Below, one piece after another: positions 8,225 to 17,136 of a stretch of DNA of 64,000 nucleotides. Positions within the stretch are counted from its first letter, which is position 1. The number at the start of each line of letters is the position of its first letter. Below the pieces are notes generated by a model. It made no database searches and was not told where the DNA came from. It saw only the letters and a list, made by a program, of their open reading frames with translations. The stretch is taken from positions 2,604,001 to 2,668,000 of the forward strand of contig NZ_CP050497.1 in assembly GCF_018336815.1 (NCBI RefSeq), in the 5' to 3' direction. Position numbers and translations under genes: made by a program. This DNA comes from Treponema vincentii (GTDB lineage Bacteria > Spirochaetota > Spirochaetia > Treponematales > Treponemataceae).

Positions 8225-9895
8225 TCAGAACGCGATCTTTTTATCTTTCGATACCCGCATAAATATGATCAGCGTTAGTACGGTCATCAATGTGAGAATA
8301 GCGGACATCGCTGCAGCAATCCCGTAATTGCCTCGTGATACATACGTGTAAATCTGAATTGTCAGTGTTGTCGTCCGGTAGTTGTATAAAATAACGCCGG
8401 AGGACAGTTCCGTAATAATTGCAATCCAGCTCAATAGGGCGCCTGAAATAATGCCGTTAGACATCATCGGCATCGTTACCTTAAAAAAAGCCTTCATTTT
8501 ACTGCATCCGAGCGATAAAGCCGCTTCTTCAATTGACATCGGAATTTGCTGCAATGTGGCGACGGACGAGCGGATGGTGTATGAACAACGCCGTATTACC
8601 AAAGCAATGATCATGATTGCGGCGGTTCCAACCAGCACTATCGGTTTCCGGTTAAATGCAATGACAAGCGATATACCGACAACAGCGCCGGGTATGACAT
8701 ACGGAATCATCGACAACGTGTCTATTGTTCGATTTACAATATTATCCCGTCTAATGACCAAATAGGCAATTAATACGGAAAAGAGCACAATCAGTACGAT
8801 GGCTGTCCCTCCGATTAAAAAGGTATTTGGAATGGCATTTTGCAGCTTGGAGAAGGCGTCCCGATAACTTTGCAGCGAATATCCGCTGACAAACAGCTTT
8901 CCCGACGCTTTTCTAAATGACGTATAGATCACATAGAGTTGCGGAGCATAGGCCGTAAATACCACGATATAGCAAAAAGCGTGAATCAAAAAACTTTTTA
9001 TTCCATGAATTTCTTTTGATTGAATCGGATGCAGCGCATTCATCGTGAATCTGAATTTATTGTTAAAGTACCGCTGGATAAGGAATATCAGTGTGGTGAT
9101 CAGAATACCGATAACCGCCACTGCGCAGGCAAAATGAGTATCGCCGCCGGTTTCACTCATAAATGAATTATATATTTCAACAGGAAACGTCCGGTATCCT
9201 TCTCCGATAAATAGCGGCGTTCCGAAATCGGCAAATGCGCGCATAAACACCATAAGAGCTGCGGCAATAATGGTCGGCATACATAAGGGGATTATCAAGG
9301 TAAAAAACCGTTTAGCTCCCGAGCAGCCCATATTTTCACTCGCCTCTAAAAGGGAATTATCGATATTCCTGAGCGCACCTGAAACATACAGGAAAACGAG
9401 AGGGAAAAGCTGTAAGCAGAGCACAAGCATTATTCCTCTGAATCCGTATATGCTCGGTATTTTAATGCCTGTCAGACTTTTGATAAAATTCGATATAAGA
9501 CCGTTTCTGCCGAGCAGCAAAATCCACGAATACGCTCCGATAAAAGGCGCTGACATACTGCTCATGATGATGACAATCTGCAGCATTTTAGCGCCTTTAA
9601 TTTTATACATATTCATAAAGTAGGCAATCGGAACGCCGATCACTAATGCCAAAAAGGCTGCCGAAATACTGACTTTAAAAGAGTTGGCTATGGTTCCGGC
9701 ATAATACGGGCGGGATAGAAATCTTTCAAAGTAACCGAATGTGAGCTTCCCGCTCGGATCTACCGCCGAATTACGCAACAGCATAACAAGGGGATAGAGC
9801 ATAAAAAGAGCAAATAAGAAAAGAATGCTCAAAGAGATAATAGTCCAAATATCTTTTTTCGGTTTTACTCTTCCACTACTGATGACGGTTTTCAT
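8225..9895 (-). CDS. Double-domain ABC permease, Fbp/Afu (iron or sugar-phosphate) type
   Basis: About 556 residues with roughly twelve membrane segments and two copies of the binding-protein-dependent permease domain. Each has an EAA loop: EASENMGCSGAKRFFTLIIP in the first half and EEAALSLGCSKMKAFFKVTM in the second. A fused permease is typical of FbpB, ThiP and AfuB. I choose the ATG at 9895 because GGAGG lies seven bases upstream; a GTG six bases further up is also in frame. It follows the ATPase gene directly and completes an importer with the binding protein at 11109. Annotation as a ferric transporter would be the default, but the linked nanE argues for a sugar-phosphate or amino-sugar substrate. 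Confidence 0.88.
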   Translation of the reverse strand: MKTVISSGRVKPKKDIWTIISLSILFLFALFMLYPLVMLLRNSAVDPSGKLTFGYFERFLSRPYYAGTIANSFKVSISAAFLALVIGVPIAYFMNMYKIKGAKMLQIVIIMSSMSAPFIGAYSWILLLGRNGLISNFIKSLTGIKIPSIYGFRGIMLVLCLQLFPLVFLYVSGALRNIDNSLLEASENMGCSGAKRFFTLIIPLCMPTIIAAALMVFMRAFADFGTPLFIGEGYRTFPVEIYNSFMSETGGDTHFACAVAVIGILITTLIFLIQRYFNNKFRFTMNALHPIQSKEIHGIKSFLIHAFCYIVVFTAYAPQLYVIYTSFRKASGKLFVSGYSLQSYRDAFSKLQNAIPNTFLIGGTAIVLIVLFSVLIAYLVIRRDNIVNRTIDTLSMIPYVIPGAVVGISLVIAFNRKPIVLVGTAAIMIIALVIRRCSYTIRSSVATLQQIPMSIEEAALSLGCSKMKAFFKVTMPMMSNGIISGALLSWIAIITELSSGVILYNYRTTTLTIQIYTYVSRGNYGIAAAMSAILTLMTVLTLIIFMRVSKDKKIAF

Positions 9896-9897
9896 AT

Positions 9898-11010
9898 TCA
9901 CACCTCCAGATCGTTCTGTACGCCGAGAACGATATTCTTCTTACCGTCGCCGGTGAATATGTTTATTTTTTCTTTTTTTACCCCAAGGGTGATTGACGCG
10001 CCTTTCGGTATGGTGCTGTCAATTTCGGATTCCATGACAATATTCAGTTTTGTTCCGTCTTTTAAGTGCACAAAGTAATGTGTGTTAAGACCGAGGAAAA
10101 TACAGTCATCGACGACGGCAGAAATACCGTTACCGTTTTCTTTTTCAATAATAAACTCCTCGGGTCGTATGGAAATTTTTACATTTTTTTCGGTTTTAAA
10201 CTTATCTTGGATATTATCAACCGCTATTCTGTCGCCGGTCGGCAAAACAAGAAAGGGAGTGCCGTCTTGTATTTCCATAGTACCGTCGAGGACGTTGGTA
10301 TGTCCGATAAAGGTCGCAACAAAAAGGTTCGCCGGCCGTTGATACAGATCCTTCGGTCTTCCGATATGTTGGATGTAACCTTTATTCATAACCGCAATCC
10401 GATCGGAAACAGCCATCGCTTCTTCTTGATCATGCGTAACATAGACAGTCGTAATACCGATTTTGTTTTGAAGTTCTTTTATTGTCGTGCGCATTTCCAC
10501 ACGGAGTTTTGCGTCAAGGTTTGACAGCGGTTCATCCATAAGCAGAACACTCGGTTTAATAACGAGCGCACGGGCTAACGCTACACGCTGCTGCTGTCCG
10601 CCGGAAAGATTTTCGGGCATTCTGTCTTTATACTCATCAATTTGCATGAGCTTTAAAAACTTATCAACTTCTTTTTCTATTTCATCCTTAGGCAGCTTTC
10701 GATTTTTTAGACCGAAGGCTACATTAGCTTTTACCGTCATATTGGGAAAGATAGCATAGTTTTGAAAAACCATTCCGATATTTCTTTTTGCAGGGTCTTT
10801 GTCATTGATTCTATCTTCATCAAAGTAGAAATCTCCGCCTTCGATTGAATTAAATCCGGCAATCATTCTAAGAAGCGTTGTTTTACCGCATCCCGAAGGG
10901 CCGAGGAGCGTGAAAAACTCTCCCTCTTTAATGTTTAAAGAAAGGCCGTCTATAACTGTATTTTCTCCATATTTTTTTACGGCATTTTTTATAGAGATGT
11001 TTACGCTCAT
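9898..11010 (-). CDS. ABC importer ATPase, FbpC/PotA type
   Basis: A 370-residue cytoplasmic ATPase with Walker A GPSGCGKTT near residue 38, Q-loop FQNYAIFPNM, signature LSGGQQQR, Walker B VLLMDEPLSNLD and H-loop YVTHDQEEAMAVSDR. The C-terminal 130 residues form the TOBE/OB regulatory region found in the MalK/FbpC/PotA group. It is the energy-coupling subunit for the fused permease at 8225-9895, whose ribosome site lies in this gene's last codons. All catalytic motifs are intact. The substrate cannot be read from the ATPase. Confidence 0.9.
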   Translation of the reverse strand: MSVNISIKNAVKKYGENTVIDGLSLNIKEGEFFTLLGPSGCGKTTLLRMIAGFNSIEGGDFYFDEDRINDKDPAKRNIGMVFQNYAIFPNMTVKANVAFGLKNRKLPKDEIEKEVDKFLKLMQIDEYKDRMPENLSGGQQQRVALARALVIKPSVLLMDEPLSNLDAKLRVEMRTTIKELQNKIGITTVYVTHDQEEAMAVSDRIAVMNKGYIQHIGRPKDLYQRPANLFVATFIGHTNVLDGTMEIQDGTPFLVLPTGDRIAVDNIQDKFKTEKNVKISIRPEEFIIEKENGNGISAVVDDCIFLGLNTHYFVHLKDGTKLNIVMESEIDSTIPKGASITLGVKKEKINIFTGDGKKNIVLGVQNDLEV

Positions 11011-11027
11011 TTCGTTCTCCTATTGAG

Positions 11028-11067
11028 TTACTGCTTGTCCCCTCATACGAGGATGAACAAGCAGTAA
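11028..11067 (-). promoter_or_regulatory. Intra-operon stem-loop between binding-protein and ATPase genes
   Basis: TTACTGCTTGT (11028-11038) pairs exactly with ACAAGCAGTAA (11057-11067), with CCTC/GAGG extending the stem inside. It lies just upstream of the ATPase start with no long U-tract. Such hairpins often protect the upstream message, giving more binding protein than membrane subunits; that role is inferred. Confidence 0.55.
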
Positions 11068-11108
11068 TTTCGAGTATCTCTAAACGATTCTATTTGTTAG
11101 AGGTTTTC

Positions 11109-12173
11109 TTATTTTGTAACTAAATCGATCCACTTTTCCTGCCATTCTTTTTTGTGTTCTGCGCAATAATTGATGTCTTCATATGCGACATTAATGGTAG
11201 AAAAAGCCGGCATATTTTTACTGGTATTCTCGACAGAGGTCATTACCGGTCTGATTGTCGTCGGCGCATAACCTTTCTGTCCTTCTTCGGAAATGATAAA
11301 GTCGATGAAAGCTTTTGCGTTATCCATGTTCTTGCAATTTTTTACAATTGCTGCGCCGGCAGGAAGCCAGACCGCTCCTTCTTCGGGATAGACAACCATC
11401 AGATTCGTTGCTCCGTCTTCAAGCAGGCTGATACAGGGATCTTCATAAGATACGCCGACTGCATATTCGCCGTCTGCAGTCGCTTTGTAAATCTGACTTG
11501 ACGATGAAATAATCGATCTGTTCAGCTGCTTAACAAACTGTGCGACAAACTCCCATGCTTTATCGTCATAGGGTTTTTCTCCCATAACAAGAAGCATATT
11601 GGTCAATTCCGCCCATGCGCTTGAGGAAGCCGCGGGATCTCCCATTGCAATTTTTCCCTTTAATTCAGGGCGCAGAAGGTCTTTATATCCTTTAAATTCT
11701 TCCGGATTCAAACCTATCTCTTTAAAAACATCTTTATTGAGAAGGAGCGCCGCGCTTCCGGACAATTTCGTGTAGGTGAAATAGCCGTTATAGCTTTGAT
11801 ATGCTTCGGGCAGATTTTTATCATTCGGCGAAACATAGTGCTCATAGAGATCGGGATGATCTTTCCAGAATGCAAGGTTCACCGCACCCCAGTTGATGTC
11901 AGCTTGCGGATTTGCTTTTTCCGCCTCAAGTCTGGCAAGAACGTCGCCGGTGCCCATTGACTGGAGAATAACCTTGATGCCTGTAGCTTTCTCGAAAGCG
12001 GGAACAACGGCGGCTATTTCGGAATCGGAATTGGGAGAGTAAATAACAACTTCTTTACTCGTCTGCTTGCCGGTTTCTTTTGCAGTTGTCTGATCGGCGT
12101 CTTTCTTTGCACAAGCAGCAAAGGAAAACAGCATGATTGTAACTGCTGCCAATAAAAATAGTCTTTTTTTCAT
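11109..12173 (-). CDS. Substrate-binding lipoprotein of the Fbp/Afu-type transporter
   Basis: A 354-residue lipoprotein: MKKRLFLLAAVTIMLFSFAAC carries the lipobox FAAC with Cys at about residue 21. The mature part starts VVIYSPNSDSEIAAVVPAFE and contains ATGIKVILQSMGTGDVLARL, the typical beginning of class II periplasmic iron/AfuA-type binding proteins (SBP_bac_6 group). I do not see an obvious paired tyrosine motif for ferric iron, but that is weak evidence. AGGAGG precedes the ATG. It is the second gene of the nanE operon and would deliver substrate to the permease at 8225-9895. AfuA of this family binds hexose phosphates, which fits the nanE neighbour. Confidence 0.85.
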   Translation of the reverse strand: MKKRLFLLAAVTIMLFSFAACAKKDADQTTAKETGKQTSKEVVIYSPNSDSEIAAVVPAFEKATGIKVILQSMGTGDVLARLEAEKANPQADINWGAVNLAFWKDHPDLYEHYVSPNDKNLPEAYQSYNGYFTYTKLSGSAALLLNKDVFKEIGLNPEEFKGYKDLLRPELKGKIAMGDPAASSSAWAELTNMLLVMGEKPYDDKAWEFVAQFVKQLNRSIISSSSQIYKATADGEYAVGVSYEDPCISLLEDGATNLMVVYPEEGAVWLPAGAAIVKNCKNMDNAKAFIDFIISEEGQKGYAPTTIRPVMTSVENTSKNMPAFSTINVAYEDINYCAEHKKEWQEKWIDLVTK

Positions 12174-12210
12174 ACTATCATCCTCCTATGATGATTTTAT
12201 TGATATTGTT

Positions 12211-12930
12211 TCAGTTTCGGCTTTCTGCCGAAGCGTTGATCGCGTGCACAAATCTTTCTGCGATTTCTTTAGGGCGGGTTATTGCGCCGCCGACAACGAC
12301 TGCCAGGGCGCCGAGTCTGAGCATCTCGGCGGCATCTTCCGGCCTATGAATACGACCTTCTGCAATAAGCGGAACAGCAATAGAGGCCGTTATTTTTCTC
12401 GCAAGTTGATAATTCGGGCCGTCAAGTATGGTTGCGGAATTATCGCCTACATAACCGTTCATCGTAGTGCCGACAAAATCGATTCCTGCCGCCGCCGCGT
12501 TGTACGCATCTTCAAAAGAAGCACAGTCCGCCATCAGCAGCTGATGAGGATATTTTTTCTTTATCGCACGGATGTATTCCGAGGCAGTTAGGTTTCCCGG
12601 CCGTGATAACGGAGTACAATCGATAGCAATGACCTCGCAGCCAACCGCTACAAGCTGATCAACCTCATCCATAGACGGGGTAATATAGGCTCCAAAACCT
12701 TCATAATTTTTTTTGATTATTCCTATGACGGGAAGATTCACCGCTTTCTTTATGTCGGTAATATCTTGTATTCCATTGCATCGGATACCTTTAGCCCCCG
12801 CTTCTGCAGCAGCCCTTGCCATGAGGGGCATGATACCGCCTTCCGGTCTATAAAGGGGTTCGCCCGGAAGGGCTTGGCAGGACACAATAAGCCCGCCCTT
12901 TATGCAGGAGATGAAAACTTCTTTTGTCAT
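12211..12930 (-). CDS. nanE: N-acetylmannosamine-6-phosphate 2-epimerase
   Basis: A 239-residue TIM-barrel enzyme matching NanE, which converts ManNAc-6-phosphate to GlcNAc-6-phosphate in sialic-acid and amino-sugar catabolism. Visible landmarks are IVSCQALPGEPLYRPEG at the N-terminus, GAKGIRCNGIQDI, LPVIGIIKKNY, VIAIDCTPLSRP, the barrel-end loop LMADCASFEDAYNAAAAGID and IAEGRIHRPEDAAEMLRLGA. It is the first gene of the operon with the Fbp/Afu-type transporter. No nanA or nanK is in the window. A promoter lies 60-90 bases upstream, divergent from that of malQ. Confidence 0.93.
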   Translation of the reverse strand: MTKEVFISCIKGGLIVSCQALPGEPLYRPEGGIMPLMARAAAEAGAKGIRCNGIQDITDIKKAVNLPVIGIIKKNYEGFGAYITPSMDEVDQLVAVGCEVIAIDCTPLSRPGNLTASEYIRAIKKKYPHQLLMADCASFEDAYNAAAAGIDFVGTTMNGYVGDNSATILDGPNYQLARKITASIAVPLIAEGRIHRPEDAAEMLRLGALAVVVGGAITRPKEIAERFVHAINASAESRN

Positions 12931-12993
12931 ATTGTATAGCGTAGCTCCAATTTAATAATCAGGACAATAACATCACTTTATGATATTGTAGGA

Positions 12994-13022
12994 AGTATAC
13001 CATTCCTTATAACAGATTGTAA
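12994..13022 (-). promoter_or_regulatory. Predicted promoter of the nanE-transporter operon
   Basis: On the minus strand TTACAA (13022-13017) and TATACT (12999-12994) are 17 bases apart, a good sigma-70 match. It drives leftward transcription into nanE, about 65 bases away, back to back with the malQ promoter at 13052. Confidence 0.55.
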
Positions 13023-13051
13023 AGGAAAAATTTTATCATTTTTTTGCGATA

Positions 13052-13080
13052 TTAGCACTTTATAATAAATATGATATAAT
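13052..13080 (+). promoter_or_regulatory. Predicted promoter of malQ
   Basis: TTAGCA (13052-13057), a 17-base spacer and a perfect TATAAT (13075-13080) lie 24 bases before the malQ ATG, with AGGAGG between. Confidence 0.65.
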
Positions 13081-13104
13081 CCGTATCTACCAATAGGAGG
13101 TACT

Positions 13105-14865
13105 ATGCGTTCACAGCTTTTAAACCGTTCTGCAGGAATACTGCTCCATCCCACTTCTCTTCCGAGTAATGAAGGAATTGGAACGCTGGGAAAATCCGCG
13201 TATAACTTTATCGATTGGCTTCATTTCGCGCATATACGGCTATGGCAGGTACTGCCGCTCGGGCCGACCGGCTATGGGGATTCTCCCTATGCGGCATTTT
13301 CGAGCTTTGCAGGGAACCCTCTGTTGATCGACTTGGAAACACTTTCGGAGCAAGGATATTTGACTGATGATGATATAAAGCTGCCGGAGTACCTTTCTAC
13401 GGACGGTAATATCGACTTCGGCTCGGTAGTCTATTGGAAAATACCGCTCTTAAAAAAAGCCGCATCAAAATTTCTTAACAAGATTAAAGAAAAAGAAAAC
13501 ATCTCCGATGCGGGATTGGAAGAAGCCTTCCGGCATTTTAAAAAGAAAAAACATCTTGGCGACTATGCCCTCTTTATGTCGATTAAAGAGGTATATGATG
13601 TAAAGGCTGCTCAGGAAGGACTCTTTGGAAAACTGTGGAACAATTACTGGCCGAAGGCTCTTGCCTGCCGCGATTCGGAAACGTTAAACCACTGGGCGCA
13701 GGAGCACTTGCACGAAATTGAATTGTATAAGGTTATTCAATTTTTCTTCTTTGAACAGTGGACTCATCTTCGACGATATGCAAACGAAAAAGGTATTTCG
13801 ATTATCGGGGATATCCCGATCTTTGTTGCGCCGGATTCTTCGGATGTATGGGCGAATCAAAAACTTTTCCAGCTGGATGAAAACGGCGTACCGACAGCGG
13901 TTGCCGGAGTACCGCCCGACTATTTTAGCGCAACGGGGCAGCTGTGGGGAAACCCGCTCTATAATTGGGAAGCGATGAAGGCCGATAAATACCGCTGGTG
14001 GATTGACCGCATTGACGCATGTTTGGAGCTCGTCGATTATATTCGTATCGATCACTTCCGTGGTTTTGAAGCGTATTGGGCGGTACCCTTCGGCGCTCCG
14101 ACTGCGGAAAAAGGCGAATGGCTGCCCGGCCCCGATCATCTTTTTTTTGAAGCGGTACAGCGCGCATTGCTCAAAAAGAACAGCGAATATGCCAAAGGTT
14201 TGCCGATTATTGCCGAAGACCTTGGGGTTATTACCCCGCAGGTGGAGCGTCTCCGCGACGACTTCCATTTGCCGGGAATGAAAATCTTGCAGTTTGCATT
14301 CAGCGCCGCAGAGGTGCGGGAAGCCGGCTTTACCGATGCCTTTTTGCCGCACCGGTATACGCAAAACGCTGTCGTGTACACCGGTACGCATGACAACACG
14401 ACACTGCGGGCATGGCTCGATACGCTTTCGCGGGATGATTTTGAAGTGCTATTGTTCTACCTCTACGGTGAAAGACCTGCCGTAGAATTACTTGACGAGC
14501 TGTTTTCGGCGGAGCATACTGAAGCAGGGAATAGTACGTCCGAACCGACAGAGCATACCGCAGCACGGCACGACACGGCCGATGCGGCGTCTCCTGCAGC
14601 AGATGATGGGACGGCTTTGCAAATGTCCGCCTTCAAAGACGATCTCTGCGCCGAACTGATTAAGCAAGCGTTTTTCTCCGTAGCGGTATTTGCCGTTATT
14701 CCGTTCCAAGACCTGTATGCACTGGGAGCGGAGGCGCGCATGAACGAACCTTCTACCCTTGGGAAAAACTGGACGTGGCGCATGCCGCGCGGTTTGCTTA
14801 CCCCGGAATGTGCCGAATGGCTGAGCGATTTAGTTACCGCATCCGGCAGGTGCGGGGTAAAATAG
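13105..14865 (+). CDS. malQ: 4-alpha-glucanotransferase (amylomaltase)
   Basis: A 586-residue GH77 enzyme that transfers maltosyl units between alpha-1,4-glucans in glycogen or maltodextrin metabolism. Visible motifs are SAGILLHPTSLPSNEGIGTLG at the start, QVLPLGPTGYGDSPY, the nucleophile Asp in YIRIDHFRGF, the acid/base Glu in IIAEDLGVITPQV and the third Asp in YTGTHDNTT. AGGAGG lies five bases before the ATG. About 45 residues of low-complexity Ala/Thr/Glu-rich sequence (near residues 470-515) interrupt the C-terminal part before AFFSVAVFAVIPFQDLY and are not usual for MalQ. A run of eight T at 14141-14148 is in frame here. Confidence 0.95.
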   Translation: MRSQLLNRSAGILLHPTSLPSNEGIGTLGKSAYNFIDWLHFAHIRLWQVLPLGPTGYGDSPYAAFSSFAGNPLLIDLETLSEQGYLTDDDIKLPEYLSTDGNIDFGSVVYWKIPLLKKAASKFLNKIKEKENISDAGLEEAFRHFKKKKHLGDYALFMSIKEVYDVKAAQEGLFGKLWNNYWPKALACRDSETLNHWAQEHLHEIELYKVIQFFFFEQWTHLRRYANEKGISIIGDIPIFVAPDSSDVWANQKLFQLDENGVPTAVAGVPPDYFSATGQLWGNPLYNWEAMKADKYRWWIDRIDACLELVDYIRIDHFRGFEAYWAVPFGAPTAEKGEWLPGPDHLFFEAVQRALLKKNSEYAKGLPIIAEDLGVITPQVERLRDDFHLPGMKILQFAFSAAEVREAGFTDAFLPHRYTQNAVVYTGTHDNTTLRAWLDTLSRDDFEVLLFYLYGERPAVELLDELFSAEHTEAGNSTSEPTEHTAARHDTADAASPAADDGTALQMSAFKDDLCAELIKQAFFSVAVFAVIPFQDLYALGAEARMNEPSTLGKNWTWRMPRGLLTPECAEWLSDLVTASGRCGVK

Positions 14866-14893
14866 CTGTACACGCGGTATATCTGCACTACAG

Positions 14894-16765
14894 TCAGCAA
14901 TACTTTTTCCCGATTAATAACTCGCATACGGCTTTTGTCTTTGCATCGGCATCTTGTTTGTTGCCGCCGGATTCAAGCCGTTTGATTTCATTCAAAATGA
15001 TTTGATGATTTTCCGGCGTAACTTTAAATTGCGAAGCAAACACAAGACCGAGCAGCAGCATACAGACCGGCAACACAATAAACATCAACCTGATTTTATT
15101 GAGTGTTTCTTGTTTTTGCTGCGGCTTTTGCACTTGCCCGATGCCCGAATACTGAAAATCGATTGTATCTAATAATACTTTTAAATCGTATAAATCGGAT
15201 TTGGCATAAAATGCAGGCGGAAATATTTTCTTATAGACATTTCCTTCTTTCTTATATAAGCAGGTTATGAGAAATTTATCATGGGCTTGAGCAAAGTCTC
15301 CGGTATGAAATGATGGTATAATAAAATCATCAAATATATTTACAGGTATCTCTGTAAAAGAAGTATTGTTTTCAAAAAAAGAGGAAATCTCAACGCCGGC
15401 GGTATCCTTATACTTTTTATAGATATTTTTTATTATCCCGTCCGTATCTTTACTGATATATTTCAAATGCACGTTGCCGTCTTCATACAAGGTGTAATAT
15501 TTCTCTATTTCCGAAAACGGTGTCGCGGTATTTTTACAAAGTGTTTCGGCTTCTGCAAATTGGCTTTGCGTCAAAATTGAAGGTACCGGATTTTTATATC
15601 CTATTTTACCTAACCCAATACCGATTGTCGGCATAATAATCAAGCCTAAGAACAGTTTCCGCGTAAGTGTCATCGCCGCCGAATATGTACCCGTACGCTG
15701 TTTTCCGCTCATCACGCGGTCTATATCGGAAATAAACGGTAATAGTTGATGAGGAATTAAGTTATTCGCTGATATGCCTATCCCCATAAGCACCATATTT
15801 AATATTACTGGGACATTGCCCGAAGTAGGAGTATGAAACCCCATCAATAAAATAGCAAGAATAAATACGGACAGGGCAACAATGTAAACAGGTTTATGCC
15901 CTTTTCGATTGATAAGATAGCTGTGCACCGGCAGCGCTACCATCATGCTAATGAGAAGACTCCCCTGCGCGATGACAAAAATGCTGCCCTTGTTTAAATA
16001 ATCGACAATATAAAAGAGCACAAACGACATAAAAATATCGAGCGCACCGAAAGAGCACACGTACATCGCAATATGAATCCTACACGACTTGTTTTGAAAT
16101 AACGACAAGAAATTTTTTATAAATGACTGGGTAGGTTTTTTTACGACTTCATCTTGAGGCAGTTCCCATGTTTCAAAATAGAGCGGAATCCACGGTAATG
16201 CAAAGATGAGTGCAAATACGCATCCCATGATAAAATATCCGTGTGCGCTCCCGTTGAAATGATCAATAATCGGCTGCGCCAATAATCCACCGAGCAGCGT
16301 CGCAACAAATGAAAACATCAGACGGGTGCTGTTCAGTTTATTTCGCTCAGAAAAATCTTTTGTTATTTCAGCACTTAACGATGTATATGGAATAGATGCT
16401 ACTGTTGCAACTGTAAAAAAGATAATATATGCAACGGCATAAAAGATAAATTTACCGGTTTGGCTTTCAATGGTAACCGGAAACCAGATCAGAATAAACG
16501 ATAGGGCTATCGGAAGAATGGAAACCAAAAACCATACGCGCCGCTTTCCGAACCGCGTCCGCGGCGTGTTATCGGCGATATATCCCATCATCGGATCGGA
16601 AATTGCATCCCATATCTTACCGATCGCCGGAATTAACCCTGCCAATGCAGGATGCACCCCGATGACATTAACCAAATAATACATTGAAAATGTCGTAACA
16701 ATAAAAAAGCATCCGCCCCCGTACAAATCCCCGCCGCCATAGGCAAGGTATGTACGCCATGTCAT
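14894..16765 (-). CDS. GPH-family sugar:cation symporter with a large C-terminal insertion
   Basis: The first 420 residues resemble GPH/MelB-type transporters: MTWRTYLAYGGGDLYGG at the start, then GKIWDAISDPMMGYIADNT and RTRFGKRRVWF, the conserved loop between helices 2 and 3. I start at the ATG at 16765 because AAGGAAAG precedes it and the family begins this way; an upstream ATG at 16786 is in frame. The protein is about 170 residues too long. A hydrophilic stretch, from AEAETLCKNTATPF to LLDTIDFQYSGIG, lies before the last hydrophobic segment IRLMFIVLPVCMLLLGLVF. I do not recognise the inserted domain. The gene is convergent with malQ, which suggests a maltodextrin or glycoside substrate, but the specificity is inferred. 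Confidence 0.8.
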   Translation of the reverse strand: MTWRTYLAYGGGDLYGGGCFFIVTTFSMYYLVNVIGVHPALAGLIPAIGKIWDAISDPMMGYIADNTPRTRFGKRRVWFLVSILPIALSFILIWFPVTIESQTGKFIFYAVAYIIFFTVATVASIPYTSLSAEITKDFSERNKLNSTRLMFSFVATLLGGLLAQPIIDHFNGSAHGYFIMGCVFALIFALPWIPLYFETWELPQDEVVKKPTQSFIKNFLSLFQNKSCRIHIAMYVCSFGALDIFMSFVLFYIVDYLNKGSIFVIAQGSLLISMMVALPVHSYLINRKGHKPVYIVALSVFILAILLMGFHTPTSGNVPVILNMVLMGIGISANNLIPHQLLPFISDIDRVMSGKQRTGTYSAAMTLTRKLFLGLIIMPTIGIGLGKIGYKNPVPSILTQSQFAEAETLCKNTATPFSEIEKYYTLYEDGNVHLKYISKDTDGIIKNIYKKYKDTAGVEISSFFENNTSFTEIPVNIFDDFIIPSFHTGDFAQAHDKFLITCLYKKEGNVYKKIFPPAFYAKSDLYDLKVLLDTIDFQYSGIGQVQKPQQKQETLNKIRLMFIVLPVCMLLLGLVFASQFKVTPENHQIILNEIKRLESGGNKQDADAKTKAVCELLIGKKYC

Positions 16766-16935
16766 TTTTCTTTCCTTTATGTTCATGCACCTATGATACA
16801 ATAAGGGGTATTATATTACAACCAGTCCTTTTGAAAATAGAACCAAAGAATAAGCCGTTTAATACATTTCCTTTCTGTGGATATACTCATTTTCATTCCC
16901 GAGGACGATGATAAAACGGAAACGCTCGTCTCCTC

Positions 16936-17136
16936 ATGAGCGAACAGTTGGAGATAGACGAATTGGAAGAATGCATAAAAGCAAAATCAAACGTTCCATT
17001 TTATCCCGCAGTCGATGCCAGCCTCAATAACCCCTGCAACAAAAAAGATAAGAATGCAATTTTCAGAGCATTGGGTTTAGACGACGATCTTGATTATGAG
17101 GGTAATTTAAAACTGCATGAAAAACTCAAAACGTAG
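16936..17136 (+). CDS. Short hypothetical protein
   Basis: A 66-residue acidic ORF, MSEQLEIDELEECIKAKSNV to LDYEGNLKLHEKLKT. Its ATG overlaps the stop of a shorter upstream frame (GTG at about 16878, VDILIFIPEDDDKTETLVSS), so the two may be pieces of one older gene. There is no clear ribosome site and no recognisable domain. It may be a remnant. Confidence 0.3.
   Translation: MSEQLEIDELEECIKAKSNVPFYPAVDASLNNPCNKKDKNAIFRALGLDDDLDYEGNLKLHEKLKT

Noticed and set aside
14141-14148. Run of eight T in malQ as a ninth frameshift
   Set aside because: The frame is correct on both sides (DHLFFEAV), so the run length is right.
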